A DNA stretch of 64,000 nucleotides, from the NCBI GenBank assembly GCA_947044405.1, contig CAMRHE010000115.1, forward strand, positions 4,960,001 to 5,024,000, written 5' to 3'. This stretch comes from Leptodactylus fallax. Taxonomy: Eukaryota > Chordata > Amphibia > Anura > Leptodactylidae. Position 1 is the stretch's first letter. Each line of letters opens with the position of its first letter. Below the pieces are notes generated by a model. The model did not search any database, was not told where the DNA came from, and was given only the letters and a program-made list of their open reading frames with translations. Positions 58,803 through 64,000 of this stretch are shown piece by piece. The translations under genes and the position numbers were made by a program.

Positions 58803-60205
58803 CTTTAAAGGGGTTGTCAGATTTAACATATTGAATTTCATATACCCTACACAATGCAAAGATAAACAAGTGGTCCTATGTTCAGCATCCTCATTTCTTG
58901 GCCAGTGTGGAGAGTGATAACAAAGAATGTCTCTCGGTTTGGAGGACCTGTCCTGTCATGTTTTACACAGACAACCCAATGATTGCAGTGGACACTGTGT
59001 AATGCCTAATTTCCTCCAGTGGTGGCACTGCAGGGAAGTAGAACACTTAGGTTCCTGGACAAATTACAGCTAAACAGAGGATGCCCAACAGGGGGAACTT
59101 TGTTATCTGTTTTTTTCTGTTAACAAATGATTTGCTCAAAGCAGAGAATACTCCAAAAGGTAATGTTATTTATGTGTTTGGCTTAGCCTATTTTTTACTT
59201 TGTAGTATATTGATATGTTCTTTGCAGAAAGATTTAGTGCAACTAAAGTAACATTTTACCTTAAGGTCTCCATTATAGTAAGCACCTGTATAGAGTTTGC
59301 TTATACACTGGCTTTCCATCATCACTGCTGAACTATTTAATTGAGAGAATTTACTGTGCAGGCAGCTGTGGTGGGTGGGGAGCAGCCCCCGGCGGCAGAG
59401 GTTTTATTTATTCACCAAATTAAAAGGCAGACAAGTCAAAGCAGTAGTATTATTCAAGTGAGTTTTATTGACTATCCTTGTGTGTCTGGTTAACCAGCTG
59501 CCAGACTGCTGCAATATGATAAATAGGCCTTCCATCCAGTCACTTAGCTTTCCTTCAGGTGAAATATGTCTAGCGTGATTTATCTTCTCACTCTTACCCC
59601 CACTGCTCTACTAGCCCCCCTTAACAAAATCCAATTCTGTCCATCATTTTTCCTTTCGTTTCAGAATAATTACTGGAATATGATTTGGTTTGGTAGTAGA
59701 TAAAATCAAAATTAGAGAATATAGGAGATAGTTGGCTTTCTCTAGATGGTTGGATGTCCAACATATCAGCCATGAAAAAATAAGTATAATTTATTTGTTA
59801 TTCCATAAACATATCAACAAACATTGCAGCTATATTAACTTTACCCTTTTATTGCTACAGTTATGACTATATACAATATGCTATACATATATTTGGATTT
59901 TTATACTAAATTCCTTGCCTTACTAGGCTTAGTGATGCTTCTATAGAGTCTTCCCAAATGGAGACAGCCTTTGTATATTTGCCACTGTGGATTTTTTTTT
60001 CAAAGGAATAGGTATGTTATGAGGATACACATCAGAGTACCCTTGATGGATCCATTGACCAATGTCCATAAATCAATGGTCAAGGATCACGAATGTTACT
60101 TTTCAACATTCCTGATCCCATGTTCGGTTGGGAGATTAGCCACAATCAAAACTGTCTAACTGCAGCATGGCCGAGTGTACATTATTAGGTTTAGGCCAAA
60201 AGAGA
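58803..60205. other. Partial MITE end, then mostly unique sequence
   Basis: 58803-58870 starts TTAAAGGGGTTGTCAGATTT, a family end with no clear partner. 59330-59580 is repeat-free and may be conserved. 60090-60205 (ATGGCCGAGTGTACATTATT) appears to be part of an 'ACACATTAGATT'-type element into which the Tc1 element jumped. Confidence 0.4.
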
Positions 60206-60207
60206 TA

Positions 60208-60419
60208 CAGTCATATGAAAAAGTTTGGACACCCCTATTAATCTTAATCATTTTTAGTTCTAAATATTTGGGTGTTTGCAACAGCCATTTCAATTTGATA
60301 TATCTAATAACTGATGGACACAGTAATATTTCAGGATTGAAATGAGGTTTATTGTACTAACAGAAAATGTGCAATATGCATTAAACCAAAATTTGACCGG
60401 TGCAAAAGTATGGGCACCT
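60208..60419 (+). repeat. Left inverted repeat of the Tc1 element
   Basis: Outer direct repeat TGAAAAAGTTTGGACACCCC (60216-60235) and inner direct repeat TGCAAAAGTATGGGCACCTC (60401-60420), the likely transposase binding sites, 185 bp apart. Confidence 0.88.
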
Positions 60420-60435
60420 CAACAGAAAAGTGACA

Positions 60436-61458
60436 TTAATATTTAGTAGATCCTCCTTTTGCAAAAATAACAGCCTCTAGTCGCTTCCTGTAGCTTTTAA
60501 TCAGTTCCTGGATCCTGGTTGAAGGTATTTTTGACCATTCCTCTTTACAAAACAATTCCAGTTCAGTTAAGTTTGATGGTCGCCGAGCATGGACAGCCCG
60601 CTTCAAATGATCCCACAGATGTTCAATGATATTCAGGTCTGGGGACTGGGATGGCCATTCCAGAACATTGTAATTGTTCCTCTGCATGAATGCCTGAGTA
60701 GATTTGGAGCTGTGTTTTGGATCATTGTCTTGCTGAAATATCCATCCCCGGCGTAACTTCAAATTCGTCGCTGATTCTTGTACATTATTCTCAAGAATCT
60801 GCTGATACTGAGTTGAATCCATGCGACCCTCAACTTTAACAAGATTCCCGGTGCCGGCATTGGCCACACAGGCCCAAAGCATGATGGAACCTCCACCAAA
60901 TTTTACAGTGGGTAGCAAGTGTTTTTCTTGGAATGCTGTGTTTTTTTGACGCCATGCATAACGCCTTTTTGTATGACCAAACAACTCAATCTTTGTTAAA
61001 TCAGTCCACAGGACCTTCTTCCAAAATGAAGCTGGCTTGTCCAAATGTGCTTTTGCATACCTCAGGTGACTCTGTTTGTGGCGTGCTTTCAGAAACGGCT
61101 TCTTTCGCATCACTCTCCCATACAGCTTCTCCTTGTGCAAAGTGTGCTGTATTGTTGACCGATGCACAGTGACACCATCTGCAGCAAGATGATGCTGCAG
61201 CTCTTTGGAGGTGGTCTGTGGATTGTCCTTGACTGTTCTCACCATTCTTCTTCCCTGCCTTTCTGATATTTTTCTTGGCCTGCCACTTCTGGGCTTAACA
61301 AGAACTGTCCCTGTGGTCTTCCATTTCCTTACTATGTTCCTCACAGTGGAAACTGACAGGTTAAATCTCTGAGACAACTTTTTGTATCCTTCCCCTGAAC
61401 AACTATGTTGAACAATCTTTGTTTTCAGATCATTTGAGAGTTGTTTTGAGGAGCCCAT
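60436..61458 (-). CDS. Tc1-like transposase, intact, 340 aa
   Basis: Cut-and-paste transposase acting in the nucleus on the element's own ends. The start is set at the ATG at 61458 (MGSSKQLSNDLK), which has A at -3 and G at +4 and gives the usual 340-residue length. An in-frame ATG 45 bp upstream adds an atypical leader. Residues 11-47 form the first helix-turn-helix (GYKKLSQRFNLSVSTVRNIV). A GRPR hook lies at 59-62. The second helix-turn-helix is at about 65-115. The DD34E triad is D153 (VLWTDLTK), D244 (QQDNDPKH) and E279 (NIIEHLW), with 34 residues between the last two. The C-terminus KGGSTKY is typical. One oddity is Leu154 where many relatives have Glu (WTDE). No stop or frameshift is present, so the gene may still be functional or only recently inactivated. 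Confidence 0.95.
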   Translation of the reverse strand: MGSSKQLSNDLKTKIVQHSCSGEGYKKLSQRFNLSVSTVRNIVRKWKTTGTVLVKPRSGRPRKISERQGRRMVRTVKDNPQTTSKELQHHLAADGVTVHRSTIQHTLHKEKLYGRVMRKKPFLKARHKQSHLRYAKAHLDKPASFWKKVLWTDLTKIELFGHTKRRYAWRQKNTAFQEKHLLPTVKFGGGSIMLWACVANAGTGNLVKVEGRMDSTQYQQILENNVQESATNLKLRRGWIFQQDNDPKHSSKSTQAFMQRNNYNVLEWPSQSPDLNIIEHLWDHLKRAVHARRPSNLTELELFCKEEWSKIPSTRIQELIKSYRKRLEAVIFAKGGSTKY

Positions 61459-61645
61459 GATGCCACTCTTCAGAGGAGATTCAAATAAGAGAACAACTTG
61501 CAATTGGCCACCTTAAATACCTTTTCTCATGATTGGATACACCTGGCTATGAAGTTCAAAGCTCAGTGAGGTTACAAAACCAATTTTGTGCTTCAGTAAG
61601 TCAGTAAAAAGTAGTTAGGAGTATTCAAATCAATAAAATGATAAG

Positions 61646-61856
61646 GGTACCCAAATTTTTGCACCGGTCAAATGTTGGTTTAATGCATATTGCACATTTT
61701 CTGTTAGTACAATAAACCTCATTTCAATCCTGAAATATTACTGTGTCCATCAGTTATTAGATATATCAAATTGAAATGGCTGTTGCAAACACCCAAATAT
61801 TTAGAACTAAAAATGATTAAGATTAATAGGGGTGCCCAAACTTTTTCATATGACTG
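61646..61856 (-). repeat. Right inverted repeat of the Tc1 element
   Basis: Mirror of the left repeat. The inner direct repeat lies at 61645-61663 (GGGTACCCAAATTTTTGCA) and the outer at 61829-61848 (GGGGTGCCCAAACTTTTTCA). Confidence 0.88.
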
Positions 61857-61858
61857 TA

Positions 61859-62160
61859 GATGTCCTTTGTGTATGGCCAACTTTAGTAAGAAATCTAATT
61901 AAATGTGTATGAGAAAAGTGGCAATGATTCCAAGTAATTCAGAATATTGCAAATGCAATACAAAATAAATCCATGTTCCTGGAGTTGGACACGTTCCGAT
62001 TTTGTCATGTATGCAGAAAACTCCCCTCCGTGGATTTGAAGTTTTGCATCAGAATAATAGGGTTCTGTCCAATATTAAGGTATTAAAAATGAATCAGTAC
62101 AGAGTGATGTGGAGTTAAAAGGTGGTCATTGACTGTAAGGATATCTTACAGATATCACTC
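61859..62160. other. Flank of the Tc1 insertion
   Basis: 61859-61884 (GATGTCCTTTGTGTATGGCC, AACTTTAG) resembles the right end of 'ACACATTAGATT'-type MITEs and should be the other half of the split host element. The rest is not recognised. Confidence 0.4.
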
Positions 62161-62460
62161 ACTTAAAGGGGTTTTCCTACAGTCAGCATTTATCAAAGGT
62201 GATAAGTGTATGTTCACTGGGAGCCACCAAGGACCGCCACCAACCACTACATTGGGGGAATCCCCAGCCCCTTGTCTCTTTTCACTACAGGATTGCAGTG
62301 AGGAGGAATTAGAATGTTGGTCAAGCATGAACGGTGCCACTTCTTTTTATGCCTATAAGCCTGATGGAAATAGTTGACCACTGTCCTGATTTGTTTCTGT
62401 TAACCCCATGGCACTAAATGAAGTGGCACCGTACATGCTGGACTGCAGCTCCATGGGATT
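62161..62460. mobile_element. AAAGGGG-type MITE, partly palindromic
   Basis: Begins CTTAAAGGGGTTTTCCTACA. The arms CATGAACGGTGCCACTTC (about 62326) and GAAGTGGCACCGTACATG (about 62418) pair. The right terminal repeat is missing. Confidence 0.6.
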
Positions 62461-62510
62461 ATACATAATATTTCTATGTGACAAGGATTACACCAAAACA
62501 ATACAACTCA

Positions 62511-62976
62511 ATAACACTAACTACTAGTAACAACACTAACACACTAACTAACAACACTAACTACTAGTAACAACACTAACACGCTAACAACACTAACATA
62601 CTAATAACACTAACTACTAGTAACAACACTAACACGCTAACTAACAACACTAACATACTAATAACACTAACTACTAGTAACAACACGAACACACTAACTA
62701 ACAACACTAACTACTAGTAACAACACTAACACGCTAACAACACTAACTACTAGTAACACTAACTACTAGTAACAACACTAACACGCTAACTAACAACACT
62801 AACATACTAATAACACTAACTCGCTAACTAACAACACTAACACGCTAACAACACTAACATACTAATAACACTAACTACTAGTAAAAACATTTACACACTA
62901 ACTAACAACACTAGCACACTAACAACGCTAACTACTAATAACAACATTAATACACTAACTACTAGTAACACCACTA
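62511..62976. repeat. G-poor 'ACTAAC' satellite
   Basis: About 470 bp made of shuffled modules: TAACACTAACTACTAG, TAACAACACTAACACGC and TAACTAACAACACTAACATA. The marker CTACTAG recurs at spacings of 40, 53, 57, 40, 36 and 16 bp, so the array is a mosaic of about 16-20 bp modules. G occurs almost only in TAG and CGC. Confidence 0.93.
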
Positions 62977-64000
62977 GGACAAAAATGAGACCAGGCATAA
63001 GCTTCAACCAAAGCAACAGTATATCAGTTAAACAGTCCACTTGCATATAGTGAGTAACATAATATGAAATACAAATACATAAAATGGGGGTGAGTACAAA
63101 TACTAAACTCAGAAATTGTCCAGAAGTTGACTATCACCAGCATCCCAATTTATTGCACACTAAAGGGATCACATGCCTAAAAAATCTGCCCAATAATTCC
63201 TTGTTGCTGTGCAGACTATACATGTGGTAAGGATATTCACGGCACTCCAAGAAAATTCAGGTGCTTGTGATATACATGTGACCCCAGCAACAGCACACAA
63301 CAATGACCTGGTTACTGTCTGCTGCTGCTTGGTTGCTATCTGCCAAAGGTTAGTTGGAAAATGTGACCTTTCTGGTGGTGAAATTCCCACCAAAACGGTC
63401 CTTAATTACAAGAATCCATTGGAATGCTTATAATACCATGTAGATCCCTCCTAATGGTACAGGATCCCTCCATCAAACTCTTCTTCACTAGCATAAGGAG
63501 AAACAGAGGGTCAAAACCCCAATTTAATTGATTTCTGGTGCCCCCAGCACTGGTGCCCTCAGTGATGAGACATTTATGATAGCTGTGGATAATATTTGCA
63601 TACATACATATTATAGTGGCATAATTATAATAAATACCCATTACATACAGAACAGCATTATTGGTATGATGTTTCCCCATACATTGTGGTTTGCTAGTAA
63701 TAACTGAAAGACTTTTGATATTGCAGGTACTGTAATAATAGAATAATATTGAGCTTGGTAAAGGATGTGGTCCTAAGAGAAAGGTGTCTGCATGCACAAG
63801 TTCACAGCACAACCCCTATAAATCAGACCTGTACGCTACTTGCTGAAGTGTCCTTTACCAGCCTGCCATTTGTATAATTGTTATCATTATTAATAAACAA
63901 TAGAGGATCACTCCTCATTGCAGTTTGTGTGTGAAATCAATAGGAAATGTATATGGATCACAGGAAGCACTTAGCTCTGCAATAAAAAAGTAAAATAAAT
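62977..64000. other. Unassigned stretch
   Basis: A 136-codon minus-strand frame (63402-63812) has no recognisable domain, ordinary AT-rich codon texture and no gene context. It is not called a gene. No repeat end is recognised. Confidence 0.4.

Larger units (their letters stand above)
60208..61856 (-). mobile_element. Full-length Tc1-like transposon with IR/DR ends
   Basis: A 1,649-bp element bordered by TA on each side (60206-60207 and 61857-61858). The terminal inverted repeats are about 211 bp (60208-60419 and 61646-61856) and nearly identical. Each holds two direct repeats, the arrangement of Sleeping Beauty-type elements. The transposase is intact on the minus strand. It sits in an older MITE remnant. 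Confidence 0.96.

Noticed and set aside
61459..61503. Upstream ATG of the Tc1 transposase frame
   Set aside because: The extra 15 residues are not typical of the family, and the ATG at 61458 has a strong Kozak context and gives the standard length.
63402..63812. 136-codon minus-strand frame as a gene
   Set aside because: No recognisable domain, AT-rich random composition, no splice or promoter context. Kept only as unassigned.

Overview
The window looks like AT-rich, gene-poor nuclear DNA from a frog (order Anura, probably a neobatrachian). No host protein-coding exon, tRNA, rRNA or CpG island can be supported. The assignment rests on the density and type of interspersed repeats: Tc1/mariner elements, large palindromic (foldback) MITEs, MITEs with the ends AAAGGGGTTGTCC, 'TTTATTAAGACTGG' and 'GGCCCCAC', the 'GTTGCCAATAGCAACCAATC' MITE, and a tRNA-derived SINE with the tail 'GGAATATGTTGGCGCTATATAAA'. 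The anuran placement is from general knowledge of such repeats, not from a search.

Layout. 0-14 kb: a purine-rich minisatellite, a hAT-type MITE with an 8-bp target duplication, TA and GA microsatellites, several MITEs, and three SINE copies (two minus, one plus). 14.46-16.22 kb (minus strand): the 3' end of an endogenous retrovirus, consisting of an env transmembrane-subunit remnant with a CX6CC motif, a 50-codon zinc-ribbon ORF behind a good splice acceptor, a polypurine tract and one LTR. 16.5-18.5 kb: nested MITEs, then a motif-rich block that may be a conserved enhancer. 20.3-20.6 kb: a near-perfect palindrome between 15-bp target duplications. 23-31 kb: nested foldback elements, an internally deleted Tc1 element (938 bp), and an old repeat split by a MITE. 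36.8-37.2 kb: a 14-unit, 31-bp minisatellite. 41-49 kb: SINE tails, MITEs and a second hAT-type MITE. 51-58 kb: a dense run of MITEs and a LINE ORF2 fragment. 60.2-61.9 kb: a full-length Tc1 element whose 340-residue transposase frame is open. 62.5-63.0 kb: a G-poor satellite.

How the parts relate. The only long intact coding frame is the Tc1 transposase, on an element with Sleeping Beauty-style inverted repeats, each carrying two direct repeats. The retroviral remnant is the most unusual item because it pairs an env interrupted by a single stop with a small Cys4 ORF between env and LTR. Between repeats lie several unique stretches rich in developmental transcription-factor motifs. They fit an intronic or intergenic gene-desert setting, but without alignments this remains inference.
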